From Saprospiraceae bacterium (lineage in GTDB: Bacteria; Bacteroidota; Bacteroidia; Chitinophagales; Saprospiraceae), in assembly GCA_016720635.1 (NCBI GenBank), contig JADKKF010000024.1, positions 310,001 to 374,000 of the forward strand: a stretch of DNA of 64,000 nt, given 5' to 3'. The position numbers and the translations under genes were made by a program. Every line of letters starts with the position of its first letter. Position 1 is the stretch's first letter. Positions 23,148 through 32,924 of the stretch are shown in pieces. Under the pieces are notes generated by a model. The model saw only the letters and a program-made list of their open reading frames with translations. It did not search any database and was not told where the DNA came from.

Positions 23148-25667
23148 CTAAAAAGCTCCCCAATGTTGTGGACTATATTTGTTCCTTAATTGATTTTTAG
23201 CATACTTCAATGCCTGATTTGCATCTTTGCTTATTATAAAGTGGCTGTAAAAATGTTCACATAATTCCACTGAAATGTCATCTGGAATCGGCCACAAAGT
23301 TGCAATAACTTTATTCACTCCTGCTTTTTTGAAGGCATTTGCTACACTAGTGTTTCCATATCCTGGCAAAAATTTTCCTCTACCCGTATTACAAGCCGAT
23401 AGAAAAACAAGGCCTTTTTCACTTAGATCATTGTTTAGTATTTCGATTGCGGTATATTCTGGACTATCATACTTCGCATCTCTAGCCAATAGGATTGACG
23501 AGTTGCTATTGTAAGTAAAATAATTCTGGACAGTTGTGGATACTGCATTATTAACGAAGCCGTGGGTAGAAATGTGTACAATATCCACCTTGGGATCTTT
23601 GAGCACTTCAATCAATTTTAGTTTTGTTGCTTCGCAATTTTTGTATACCATAGTAGACATCCCTTTGGCTTTCAATTTATCTTTTATGATCTCTATTTCT
23701 TTATATGATCCTTGTAAATATCCTATGTCATTTCTGGTAGTTATTGTGTTCGAGAGATTATTTTCACTTTCCGATAAAAAAGAGTTGCAATCATACCTAA
23801 TACCGCCCATGATCGCATAATTATCGATTTCTTTATTTGGTTTTACATTATATATTTTTCTTAGCGAATTGGCATTTTCAATAAACAAAATCTCATAAAG
23901 GTCACTTAGTATATTATTTTTTTTTCCTGTCGGGCTCAACAAGTCTATTGCTACTTGATTCAGCTCACCATCAGTCGAAACATACAGTTTTTTATTATTC
24001 TTAATATATACATCGATAGGAGCTATTAAATAGTCATAAAGTGCTTTATTTTTTTGGCTATTATTAGTATAATTAGAAGCTTTCCATTGTCGCTCCATAT
24101 TCTCTCGTAGATTGTCATATCTAAAGAACACAGTAGTATCTTTAGTGCTGATAAAAACAATTAGTTGATCACCACTTAATGGGTCTTGGTTCTCATAAAA
24201 ATCTAAAAATACTTCCCCAATTTCCAGATTTTGCTGGATGTCTTCATTAGAATTAATGCTATGCCACCTAATTTTTGCATCTAGAAGTTTATTGTGTATT
24301 TTCCTATCTATAATATTTATTGAATCCAAAAATACTCTGCTTGTGCGGTGTTTTAACATGGTCGCACATAAATCTTTGTATGTCTGGTAATATAATTTCA
24401 ATTCAATATCATCAGACTGTTTTATAAATTCATGCAATTTTTTATAATATAAATTTGAGGTGTTTTTCAATCGGTTTAGATAGGAATATGCTTCAGAGAT
24501 AAAACGTTGGTCATTATTTTTAATCATTGTAGTAATTAAAGATATAAATTTACTAGTAAGAAACAAGGCATTTTTTGATTGAATGGAGGGACTCTCGTTA
24601 ATTAGATTGATATAATTATTATTGAGAGATATCAATATTTTGTGATATAAATCAGGTTCATTTTTAAGGAAATTTGGAATTTTAATTTTTTGCATATCTA
24701 CATTAATTCTATAAAAATGATGTAGGGGTACTTGCCTTGCGTTTAATACAGAATCTATTTTACTAATTTTGGATATTGCAGAATCTAATTTGCCAAGACT
24801 AATAAGAAAATTGACAATAGGAATTCCACCCAAATAATCTATTGAATTCTCATATGGTAAATTTTTGTAAAACCGTTCCGCCAAAACATAATCCTTTTTT
24901 GATAATGAATAATTGAAATAGATTTCATCAACTCGAATTTTTGAATTTTTTGAATATTTAGTGTTTTCGACTATACTATCTAATTTTCTTTTGTAAGTTT
25001 CTAAAATTTCTTTCTTCCCCAGATATAAAGCATTGCTTATTACATTTTCTATGCATTGTATTCTGAGCATTGTATCAATGACGATTTCATTTTCAATATT
25101 AAGTTCATTTTCTATCAATATATTCGTAGAGCTTTCCAAATCATTTTTCCAATTATAATAAATTGCTAAATTTGCCTTCGTTCTTACAAGGTCTGGGTAA
25201 TTTCCTTTGAATTTAGTGGACCCAAAGTCTAAAGCCTCATCCAATGATCTCTTCATATTTATAAAATCATCGTTCCTAAGGTGAAGTACTGCTTTTTCTA
25301 AAAGAAATAACAATGTTGTACTATCATTGACTCCAATACATTTTTTTTTCTTTTCTTCTAAAATTTCAAAAGCTCTATTTGGATTATTGAGCATATAAAA
25401 ATGTAAAAAAGCCCACCTGCGAATCCTCAATGCATAGGCATAGGTACATGGGCATTTGGATTCGATTATTGCTATGCTTTCAATTGTCAGCGAATCTTCT
25501 TCTTTATGTTTGCCTTCTGCATACAATTTGGGGATTAACTCAGCCAACCTTCTATACACTGGTAGAACCTCACGGCATGCTTCGTTAGAAATATTTTGTG
25601 CCTTCAACGAAAATATGGACACAAAAGATAACATTGACAAGTTAAATAACACTTTGAAATTCAACAT
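23148..25667 (-). CDS. Exported TPR-like/CHAT caspase-fold protease
   Basis: An 839-residue protein with a signal peptide (SFVSIFSLKAQN). The first 500 residues are all-helical and TPR-like. Residues about 600-839 are a CHAT domain: the catalytic His is in VDIVHISTHGFV and the catalytic Cys in GLVFLSACNTGRGKFLPG, the His-Cys dyad of the caspase fold. The C-terminal KVIATLWPIPDDISVELCEHFY is the standard CHAT end block. It is convergent with, and 14 bp from, the anti-sigma-like gene. Most characterised CHAT proteases are cytoplasmic effectors (for example the caspase-like subunit of type III-E CRISPR systems), so an exported CHAT next to an ECF/anti-sigma pair is notable. Substrate unknown. 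Confidence 0.85.
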   Translation of the reverse strand: MLNFKVLFNLSMLSFVSIFSLKAQNISNEACREVLPVYRRLAELIPKLYAEGKHKEEDSLTIESIAIIESKCPCTYAYALRIRRWAFLHFYMLNNPNRAFEILEEKKKKCIGVNDSTTLLFLLEKAVLHLRNDDFINMKRSLDEALDFGSTKFKGNYPDLVRTKANLAIYYNWKNDLESSTNILIENELNIENEIVIDTMLRIQCIENVISNALYLGKKEILETYKRKLDSIVENTKYSKNSKIRVDEIYFNYSLSKKDYVLAERFYKNLPYENSIDYLGGIPIVNFLISLGKLDSAISKISKIDSVLNARQVPLHHFYRINVDMQKIKIPNFLKNEPDLYHKILISLNNNYINLINESPSIQSKNALFLTSKFISLITTMIKNNDQRFISEAYSYLNRLKNTSNLYYKKLHEFIKQSDDIELKLYYQTYKDLCATMLKHRTSRVFLDSINIIDRKIHNKLLDAKIRWHSINSNEDIQQNLEIGEVFLDFYENQDPLSGDQLIVFISTKDTTVFFRYDNLRENMERQWKASNYTNNSQKNKALYDYLIAPIDVYIKNNKKLYVSTDGELNQVAIDLLSPTGKKNNILSDLYEILFIENANSLRKIYNVKPNKEIDNYAIMGGIRYDCNSFLSESENNLSNTITTRNDIGYLQGSYKEIEIIKDKLKAKGMSTMVYKNCEATKLKLIEVLKDPKVDIVHISTHGFVNNAVSTTVQNYFTYNSNSSILLARDAKYDSPEYTAIEILNNDLSEKGLVFLSACNTGRGKFLPGYGNTSVANAFKKAGVNKVIATLWPIPDDISVELCEHFYSHFIISKDANQALKYAKNQLRNKYSPQHWGAF

Positions 25668-25908
25668 GAATTCTTGGTTTACAGATTAATTACATATTTG
25701 CTTAAAATGAACACTATTTAATACAAAAATAGTAAAAACCAAAACTTCAGTTTAAAAAATATTTACCACAACTTATAAAAGTAAATATTTAAAATAATAG
25801 ATAATAATACAATAAGAAAAAGTAAATTTGTTTGGCATAATCTTGATATTATATTTATTCTTTTGAAAAAATGAATTTTGCCTATTCAAGAACACTTAAT
25901 CTTTCTAC

Positions 25909-27690
25909 ATGAAATTATCGACCCTGGCTTTATGTATTTGTTATTGTGTCATGACATATACAGCTTTTGTTTTTTATCCTAGATGGAATCTCCCTAGAAC
26001 TGAAGCAACGATAAGCTGGGATGCATCTGGATACTATATGTACTTACCTGCTTTATTCATTTATAAGGACATCAAACATTGCTCATTTAAAGATAGTATT
26101 ATAGCAAAATATCAACCTACACCCGATTTTCAACAAGCATTTATCCATGAAAAATCTGGTAATTATGTGATGAAATATTCGTGTGGACAAGCGATCGTTA
26201 TGCTACCATTTTTTGCCTTGGCACATGCCTATTGCTCGCTAAATCCAAATTATCCAGCTGACGGATTCTCATTTCCTTATCAGGTTTCCATAGGTGTTGG
26301 CTTGTTTCTATTTTCACTTTTGGGATTATTCATTTTAAGGAAAGTACTCTTATTTTACTTTAAAGACAGTACAGTTGCGATTTTGCTTTTGTGTTATGCC
26401 ATAGGCAGCAATTACCTGAATTATTCAAGCATAGATCAAGCGATGACACATAGTTCTTTGTTTACGATCTATTGTTTAATTTTATATTTCACCATATTAT
26501 TTCATAAAAACCCAAGTTTCAACTCTGCTATAATGATTGGCTCGTTGGTTGGCCTCGCTACACTCATACGACCTCCAGAAATCATATCGGCGCTGATTCC
26601 TATCTTATGGACCATAGAGTCCCCAAAGGAAATACTAAATAAACTTACTTTTATTCGTCAAAATTTTTCAAAGTACCTTGTAATGGCGGGAGCGGCGATA
26701 ATAATCGTTTCCATCCAAATAATCTATTGGAAATATGTCGCCAACGAATGGTTTATTTATAGCTATCAAGAGCAGGGATTTTACTGGCTTCGCCCTCATG
26801 TTTTTGATTATTCTTTGAGCTATAAATGTGGATGGTTGCGCTATTGTCCATTGATGATTTTGCCATTACTTGGACTATTTTTATATTTAAAATCAGGTGT
26901 AAACAAGGTAGCAATAATAAGTTTTGCACTATTAAATTTCTACATCGTAACGGCTTGGGATATATGGGATTATGGCGGTCCTGCTGGAAGAGCGATGGTC
27001 CAATCTTATCCAATTTTGGCTTTTCCTTTTTGTTTGTTGATTGAAAAAATGACAAAAATCAAGTGGACTTCCATCGTTCTTGCTATTTTCATTTTATTGT
27101 TTGGATATGTGAATATTTGGTGGACATACCATGCACACGCTGGAAATACGCAAATTACAGATTTGACCGAAGAATATTATTGGAAAGTGGTAGGCCGATG
27201 GACAGAGAGTGATGAAGACAAAAAATTACTAGACAATCCTCATGCATTTGATGGCTTTCCCAAAAATGTGGTTACATTATATAATAATTCATTCGACCAA
27301 GATAGCTCACAAAATGTCGTAAAAGAAACTGACAACCAACTCATCAGATTGAATCGAGATCTTCAATATACTTCTATTTACGGTATAAATAACAACACAA
27401 ATTTCAAAAAATGGATTCGTGTTTCTGCAGATTTTCGATGCACCCTTAAAGAATGGGATACTTGGAAACAAGCTCAATTTATTCTAAAATTTAACAATGG
27501 AAGTGAAGTAATTCAAACAAATATTATCCGAATTCATAGATTTATTGACAATGGACAATACAAGAACATTTACCTTGATGCCATTGTCCCTAAGGGTTCC
27601 TGGGACACTTTAAATATCCTGTTTTGGAATGCCGACAGCGACAAAGAACTGTTTATAGACAACCTAAAAGTCCAGAGCTTTGATGATTAA
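25909..27690 (+). CDS. Polytopic GT-C-like glycosyltransferase with soluble tail
   Basis: A 593-residue membrane protein with about ten hydrophobic segments up to residue 400, then a beta-rich extracytoplasmic tail (residues 420-593, FKKWIRVSADFRC...LFIDNLKVQSF), which resembles a jelly-roll carbohydrate-binding module. The first periplasmic loop carries ISWDASGYYMYLPALF; an acidic residue after helix 1 followed by a Tyr/Pro pair is typical of GT-C (PMT/ArnT-like) lipid-phosphate-sugar glycosyltransferases. The family assignment is therefore probable but not certain. It would transfer a sugar to a surface acceptor. It faces the CHAT gene across a 240-bp divergent gap. Confidence 0.6.
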   Translation: MKLSTLALCICYCVMTYTAFVFYPRWNLPRTEATISWDASGYYMYLPALFIYKDIKHCSFKDSIIAKYQPTPDFQQAFIHEKSGNYVMKYSCGQAIVMLPFFALAHAYCSLNPNYPADGFSFPYQVSIGVGLFLFSLLGLFILRKVLLFYFKDSTVAILLLCYAIGSNYLNYSSIDQAMTHSSLFTIYCLILYFTILFHKNPSFNSAIMIGSLVGLATLIRPPEIISALIPILWTIESPKEILNKLTFIRQNFSKYLVMAGAAIIIVSIQIIYWKYVANEWFIYSYQEQGFYWLRPHVFDYSLSYKCGWLRYCPLMILPLLGLFLYLKSGVNKVAIISFALLNFYIVTAWDIWDYGGPAGRAMVQSYPILAFPFCLLIEKMTKIKWTSIVLAIFILLFGYVNIWWTYHAHAGNTQITDLTEEYYWKVVGRWTESDEDKKLLDNPHAFDGFPKNVVTLYNNSFDQDSSQNVVKETDNQLIRLNRDLQYTSIYGINNNTNFKKWIRVSADFRCTLKEWDTWKQAQFILKFNNGSEVIQTNIIRIHRFIDNGQYKNIYLDAIVPKGSWDTLNILFWNADSDKELFIDNLKVQSFDD

Positions 27691-27750
27691 TTCACTTTTA
27701 CATAAGCATGACCCATTGATTTAGAGTTATATTTTCTAATGAACAATGGC

Positions 27751-29121
27751 TCACAAAGGCTTTAAACGTGCTGTAAAATGCCTCAATAATGGCGATTCGT
27801 ATATGATTTCATACCCACGAAGATTTCCGCGATTTTCATAGACTTCTATGATTTTTTCAATTACATAATCGATATGAGTTTGAGTATAAACTCTTCGAGG
27901 AATAGCGAGTCTTACCAGTTCCATAGGAGGGGCGATTGGAGTCTTATTGTCATTGTACTTGCCGAACATTAACGAGCCGATCTCCACCCCTCGGATACCA
28001 CCTAATAAGTACAATTCATTTGCCAGAGCTACTCCTGGCAGATGATGAGGCGGTATATGCGACAAAAACGACTTGGCATCGATATAAAGTGCATGCCCTC
28101 CTGTAGGGCGAATGATCGGAATACCCACTGCTGTGAGCTTTTCACCCATATATTCAATACTGCGCAATCTGTACTTCAAATAATCTTCGTCCATGCCCTC
28201 GATCAGTCCCTGTGCCATGGCTTCCAAATCACGGCCTGCAAGACCCCCATAAGTGGGAAATCCCTCCGTCATGATGAGCATATTTCTCGCTTGCTGTGCC
28301 AATTCATCGTCATTCAGTGCCAACCAACCACCGATATTCACCAGGGCATCCTTCTTTGCGCTCATGGTTCCACCAACGGCCAATTGGAAACATTCCTGTG
28401 CTATTTCCAAGATGCTTTTGTTTTCATAACCAGGCTCACGCATTTTGATGAAACAAGCATTTTCGGCAAATCGACAGGCATCGAGAAAAAACATAATGCC
28501 GTATTTTTTGCACATTTCAGCTGTTTCTTTCATATTCTGCATCGAAACGGGCTGCCCACCTCCCGAATTATTTGTGATGGTCATTACGCATAGAGGAATA
28601 TTTTCTGGACCTTTTTCTAGTATAAATTTTTCAAGAGAAATCAAGTCCATATTGCCTTTGAATGGAGCCTCCACGTGTGGAATTTTACCTTCTTCAGTTA
28701 AAAAATCATAAGCCTCAGCCCCAGTATATTCGATATTTCCACGCGTTGTATCAAAAAATGTATTGCTGACAAAATACTTGCCTTTACCACCCAGGATAGA
28801 ATAAATTATCTTTTCGGCGGCTCGTCCTTGGTGTGTTGGGATGATGTGTTTAAATCCAGTAATTTTTTTCATTACCGATTCAAATTTGTAATAGCTGGGC
28901 GAACCCGCATAGGATTCATCCCCAAGCATGATGCTGGCCCACTGTTTTGAACTCATCGCTCCAGTGCCGCTATCAGTCAATAAATCAATCAGAACGTCGT
29001 CTGACTTGATTAAAAATAAGTTATAAAAACTATCCGCTAGGATTTGTTTGCGCTGTTCAAAAGTCGTAAAACGTATCGGTTCAACCGATTTTATTCGAAA
29101 GGGTTCTATAATGATCGCCAT
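27751..29121 (-). CDS. tnaA: Tryptophanase
   Basis: A 456-residue PLP-dependent beta-eliminating lyase that splits L-tryptophan into indole, pyruvate and ammonia. It matches E. coli TnaA blockwise: PFRIKSVEP, IDLLTDSGTGAM, IIPTHQGRAAEK, SNTFFDTTRG, NNSGGGQPVS, CRFAENACFIK, the PLP-lysine motif SAKKDALV, TEGFPTYGGLAGRD and the final LLRHFTARLKPL. The related tyrosine phenol-lyase differs in the FDTT and EGFPTYGG blocks, so tryptophanase is the better call. It could supply indole as a signal or allow growth on tryptophan. No tryptophan permease or TnaC leader peptide is visible. Its upstream region has a structured stretch. Confidence 0.9.
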   Translation of the reverse strand: MAIIIEPFRIKSVEPIRFTTFEQRKQILADSFYNLFLIKSDDVLIDLLTDSGTGAMSSKQWASIMLGDESYAGSPSYYKFESVMKKITGFKHIIPTHQGRAAEKIIYSILGGKGKYFVSNTFFDTTRGNIEYTGAEAYDFLTEEGKIPHVEAPFKGNMDLISLEKFILEKGPENIPLCVMTITNNSGGGQPVSMQNMKETAEMCKKYGIMFFLDACRFAENACFIKMREPGYENKSILEIAQECFQLAVGGTMSAKKDALVNIGGWLALNDDELAQQARNMLIMTEGFPTYGGLAGRDLEAMAQGLIEGMDEDYLKYRLRSIEYMGEKLTAVGIPIIRPTGGHALYIDAKSFLSHIPPHHLPGVALANELYLLGGIRGVEIGSLMFGKYNDNKTPIAPPMELVRLAIPRRVYTQTHIDYVIEKIIEVYENRGNLRGYEIIYESPLLRHFTARLKPL

Positions 29122-29561
29122 GATAAATTATTGTTTTTAAATGAAAATAAAAATTAAAGCCAAGGCAGTCCGTGGAGCTCCCTCGATCCTTAATAATTAT
29201 AAACAATAACCACATTGCAAAACTCATCTTTTTAAACTTTATAAAAAGTCCAAACTTACTTTGTCCGTTTCAATCTCTGAAAGTCTCGATGCATTCCATA
29301 ACCTTCGGCGGCTGAAACTATCTCAAGATTAGCTCTCAGAAATTTTTAAAAATATTAAAGTAAATATCGACAAAATAAACACTAAATGCAAATATGGGTG
29401 AACTAAATTTTGGTTCAGTTGTCATATGTTTGGAAGAAGAAAACAACTCCACGCACGCAAAAAATCTGAAATTTTAACTGTGTGGAAGATTTTTATCCCA
29501 CCCTTTATTTGGCGCAGCATTAACACCTGTTTTTGAAACATTTAATATAAAAATCAATATT
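29122..29561. other. Divergent gap upstream of tnaA and the kelch-like gene
   Basis: About 440 bp. It holds the structured stretch at 29267-29345 and a GC-richer patch near 29165-29195 with the palindrome GGAGCTCC. No small leader peptide with Trp codons like TnaC is seen on the minus strand. Confidence 0.4.
29267..29345. ncRNA. Possible structured leader or small RNA upstream of tnaA
   Basis: TCTGAAAG (29276-29283) pairs with CTCTCAGA (29333-29340), TCTCGA (29284-29289) with TCAAGA (29323-29328), and an alternative perfect pairing exists between GTTTCA (29267-29272) and TGAAAC (29313-29318). On the plus strand a T-run (29343-29347) follows the outer stem, as in a terminator. On the minus strand it could be part of the tnaA leader. 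I do not recognise a known riboswitch class. Confidence 0.25.
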
Positions 29562-31169
29562 ATGCCAAAGAATATTTTAACATTTATCGCCATCTTGTTT
29601 ATAAGTATTTCAGGAATTGCACAAACGGTTCCCTTTAATATCCACATTGAACCGATGAATATCCCCACACTTGGAGGATTACAAGCGTACGCTTTTGGAC
29701 AGTCTGAAGGCAAATGGCTGATCTTAGGAGGGAGACTTGATGGACTTCATCGTAGGCAACCTTTTGCAGCCTTTGACATTGCAGGGAACAATAATCAAAT
29801 TATTGTGGTCGATCCCGTTTCGCTTCAAAAATGGGCAGCACCATTGGCTTCCCTATCTATTCAAATTCAAGAACAGCTCAGTGCAACCAATATGGAATTT
29901 CATCAAGAAGGAAAATACTTATATGTCATCGGCGGCTATGGCTATAACGCATCATCTGGTACTAGAAAAACATTCGGCAGCTTGATTGCGATTGATGTTC
30001 CTTCAGTGATTAATGCTATTATCACAGGTACTTCTATCACCAGTTTTTTTCGACAAATCAATGATGACCAATTTGCAGTAACCGGTGGTCAGCTAAAAAA
30101 AATAAACAACACTTTTTATTTAATCGGGGGCAATAAATTTGATGGGAATTATAATCCAATGGGCAATCCAACATACACTCAAAAATACACGGATGCTATT
30201 AGGAAATTTAACCTTGTTGATGACGGTACTATTGTATCAATCAGCCATCAGCCCGCTATAATTGATGCAGTAAATTTACACCGCAGAGACTACAATGCCG
30301 TACCTCAAATTCTCCCTGATGGATCGGAAGGCATCACTGCATTTTCAGGTGTTTTTCAACCGATTGTGGACTTACCTTATTTAAATTGTGTAAACATCGA
30401 TAGTCTAAACTATACTGTGAATAATGCATTTCAGCAATTTTATAATCACTACCATTGCGCAGTTTTGCCCCTTTATTCGTCCTCAAAAAATGAAATGCAC
30501 AATGTTTTTTTTGGTGGAATCGCCCAATTTTATGACAATGCTGGAGTTTTAGTCCAAGACAATAATGTTCCATTTGTAAACACAATTGCTCGAGTTACTA
30601 GAAATTCAACTGGTAAAATTGCCGAATATAAGCTACCAATAGAGATGCCAACGCTACTAGGTGCAGGAGCTGAATTTATCCCAATAAAAAGCATTCCACA
30701 TTTTAAAAATGAAGTTATCAAATTAGACGAGCTAAACGGAGATAGCACATTGGTTGGTTATATTTATGGAGGGATTAGCAGTACAGGTGCTAATGTCTTT
30801 TTTACAAATACGGGAAATGAAAGCAGTGCAAGCAGCCAGATTTTCAAGGTTTATGTGATAAAAAGTTCAAATGTAGGCACCCACGACTTGAATGAGCAAA
30901 GTATTGGAACGCTAAGGGTTAAAGTTCAGCCCAATCCAAATGATGGGAATTTCGTAGTAAAATTTCAGCTCAATAAAATATCCGAAACCAAAATTTCCAT
31001 TTATAGAATTGATGGAAAAAAAATTGAAGAGCGAACCCTTAGAAACTTGCTTCTTGGAGAAAATACTTTTCAACCAAATATCAAAAATCTAAGGTCAGGT
31101 GGCACTTTCATTTTAACAGTTGAAACACAATATGAGAAGGCAACTCAAAGAATAATTATCGATCCTTAA
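29562..31169 (+). CDS. Secreted kelch-like protein with T9SS sorting domain
   Basis: A 535-residue exported protein with a signal peptide ending GIAQT. Several beta-propeller-like blades are seen with G-G motifs (KWLILGGRLDGLHRR, YLYVIGGYGYNASS, TFYLIGGNKFDGNY, YIYGGISSTGAN), a kelch pattern. The C-terminal residues 445-535 (LRVKVQPNPNDGNFVVKF...RIIIDP) form a T9SS sorting domain. Such proteins bind ligands or other proteins on the surface. No catalytic residues are evident. It is divergent from tnaA across the 440-bp gap and its function is not linked to it. Confidence 0.8.
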   Translation: MPKNILTFIAILFISISGIAQTVPFNIHIEPMNIPTLGGLQAYAFGQSEGKWLILGGRLDGLHRRQPFAAFDIAGNNNQIIVVDPVSLQKWAAPLASLSIQIQEQLSATNMEFHQEGKYLYVIGGYGYNASSGTRKTFGSLIAIDVPSVINAIITGTSITSFFRQINDDQFAVTGGQLKKINNTFYLIGGNKFDGNYNPMGNPTYTQKYTDAIRKFNLVDDGTIVSISHQPAIIDAVNLHRRDYNAVPQILPDGSEGITAFSGVFQPIVDLPYLNCVNIDSLNYTVNNAFQQFYNHYHCAVLPLYSSSKNEMHNVFFGGIAQFYDNAGVLVQDNNVPFVNTIARVTRNSTGKIAEYKLPIEMPTLLGAGAEFIPIKSIPHFKNEVIKLDELNGDSTLVGYIYGGISSTGANVFFTNTGNESSASSQIFKVYVIKSSNVGTHDLNEQSIGTLRVKVQPNPNDGNFVVKFQLNKISETKISIYRIDGKKIEERTLRNLLLGENTFQPNIKNLRSGGTFILTVETQYEKATQRIIIDP

Positions 31170-31596
31170 AATACTAGAGACCGTTTTTGAAGGCAATTCA
31201 TTTCCAATAAATCAAAACTGACCACAGGGTTGGACAACAATCTAATCCTTACTAAGGACAATTCAAACTAGGACAAAATTATCTTAATAAAAACTAAAAA
31301 TCACCTATTATGAAAAATCCACCCTTTAACTTTCAATAGCGATAAACTACATACATGTATTTGGTCTTTAAGGCTTAAAATGAATTGTATGTAATGTCGC
31401 ATGAATGGACTAGACTATCATTCGAGATGGTATAGTAATCAGTTCTTAAGTTTGAAAATAGAAGATATTTTCTAGTCAAATAAAGCCTTGCGCTTATTTA
31501 ATAGGTTAATTAATATCCTCCATTTACCTAGTTGACTTTCATTGACCTTTTTGCCAAAATTTTACCTTATTATATTTCACCAAAAAATTAATTAAA
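31170..31596. other. Gene-free stretch upstream of the Omp85-type gene
   Basis: About 430 bp. It carries the promoter candidate at 31550-31578. No relic or RNA structure is evident. Confidence 0.4.
31550..31578 (+). promoter_or_regulatory. Bacteroidota-type promoter for the Omp85/amidohydrolase pair
   Basis: TTTG (31550-31553) is separated by 17 bp from TATATTTC (31571-31578), one base off the TAnnTTTG element. Transcription would start about 10 bp before the ATG at 31597, so the leader would be very short. Confidence 0.35.
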
Positions 31597-32862
31597 ATGA
31601 AAATCAAATTATTAACACTATGCCTCTTTTTACTAGGTTTAACCCTAGCCAATGCGCAAGAGCCAGAAAGAGAACTCACTCGAAAAGAAAAAAAGAGACT
31701 CAAAAAAGAAGAGCCACCGCACAAGGGTTCAGTTTACTTTACTCCGATCCCAGTAATCAGTGCCAATCCATCCTTTGGTTTTATGTATGGTGTGGCTACT
31801 TCCACTAGTTGGTATTGGGGAGATCCTGCGACCACCAATATTTCATCAATGTTCGCGGGGGTAACGCTTACCTCTAAAGGTCAAACATTGATAACGGCGA
31901 AAACAACTGCATTTTCAGAGGACAATATGCTTAAGTTTGACTTGGATTGGAGATATCTTAAAAGCTCCCAAGCCACCTACGGACTTGGTTCAGGTCCCTT
32001 GTCAAATAGGTTAGCTTCCAATGGATTCCAATTGAATGATCAAAATGCTTTTTCAGCACCTATTAACAAAGCTCAATTGCTCGCATTTAATTGGTTCCGA
32101 GCCTACCAGACGGTCACTAAGAAAGTCGCCGATGGAACATATCTGGGCTTAGGATATCACTTAGATATCATCAGTAATTTTAAAGATAATTTACTAGATT
32201 TAACTGCAGAGCCACCTGTTATTACCAGCTTTTACGCTTACAATTCCAAATATGGATTTTCAAATGACAAAAATACACTTTCGGGCCTGTCATTGAATGG
32301 TATCTACGATACCAGAGACAATATAAATGCACCATATAAAGGAAAATATGCTCAATTAACTTTTCGTGTGAATCCAAAATTTCTAGGAAGCAACCAAAGT
32401 TCTACTTCATTGTGGGCTGAAATTCGCAACTATTTTGACCTCACAAAAGACCACAAGAATATGTTAGCTGTTTGGGCATATGGCAGTTTTCAGACATCTG
32501 GGAGCCTACCTTATATGAATCTACCTGCTATCGGATATGATCAATATAGCAGCTCAGGCCGAGGATACACTCAAGGAAGTATCAAGGGACAAGGGTTGAT
32601 GTACGCAGAAGTGGAATATAGAAGAAAGCTATTTGGAACAGAAAAAAACCCGGACAAGTGGGGTATTGCATTATTTGCGAATGCAACCACCGCTTCCAAC
32701 AAGGATGCCGACATAAAATTGTTTAACTATATAGATCCTGCAATAGGTGGAGGAATTCGCTTCATGGTTAATGCGAAGTCAAGGACCACATTATGCTTAG
32801 ACTATGCAGTTGGCAGTCGCAATTCATCAGGTATCTATTTAGGATTGAATGAATTTTTCTAA
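31597..32862 (+). CDS. BamA/TamA-family outer-membrane barrel (Omp85 C-terminal half)
   Basis: A 421-residue outer-membrane protein with a signal peptide ending ANAQE and a short, very basic linker (ELTRKEKKRLKKEE). The remainder is a 16-strand-type beta-barrel of the bacterial surface antigen (Omp85) family. Alternating hydrophobic strands end in a C-terminal Phe (LGLNEFF), the outer-membrane insertion signal. No POTRA domains are present, so it is not an insertase of the BamA type. It may be a channel or a lipid/metabolite exporter. It is 62 bp upstream of an exported amidohydrolase and is likely co-transcribed with it. Confidence 0.8.
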   Translation: MKIKLLTLCLFLLGLTLANAQEPERELTRKEKKRLKKEEPPHKGSVYFTPIPVISANPSFGFMYGVATSTSWYWGDPATTNISSMFAGVTLTSKGQTLITAKTTAFSEDNMLKFDLDWRYLKSSQATYGLGSGPLSNRLASNGFQLNDQNAFSAPINKAQLLAFNWFRAYQTVTKKVADGTYLGLGYHLDIISNFKDNLLDLTAEPPVITSFYAYNSKYGFSNDKNTLSGLSLNGIYDTRDNINAPYKGKYAQLTFRVNPKFLGSNQSSTSLWAEIRNYFDLTKDHKNMLAVWAYGSFQTSGSLPYMNLPAIGYDQYSSSGRGYTQGSIKGQGLMYAEVEYRRKLFGTEKNPDKWGIALFANATTASNKDADIKLFNYIDPAIGGGIRFMVNAKSRTTLCLDYAVGSRNSSGIYLGLNEFF

Positions 32863-32924
32863 AATAACTAATTTAAATTAATCTGTTTTAACATTTTCAT
32901 TATATCACAATTAAAAAAAGAAAT

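Noticed and set aside
28042..28593. 183-codon plus-strand frame inside the tryptophanase gene
   Set aside because: It lies wholly on the antisense strand of tnaA, and the tnaA frame matches the family end to end.
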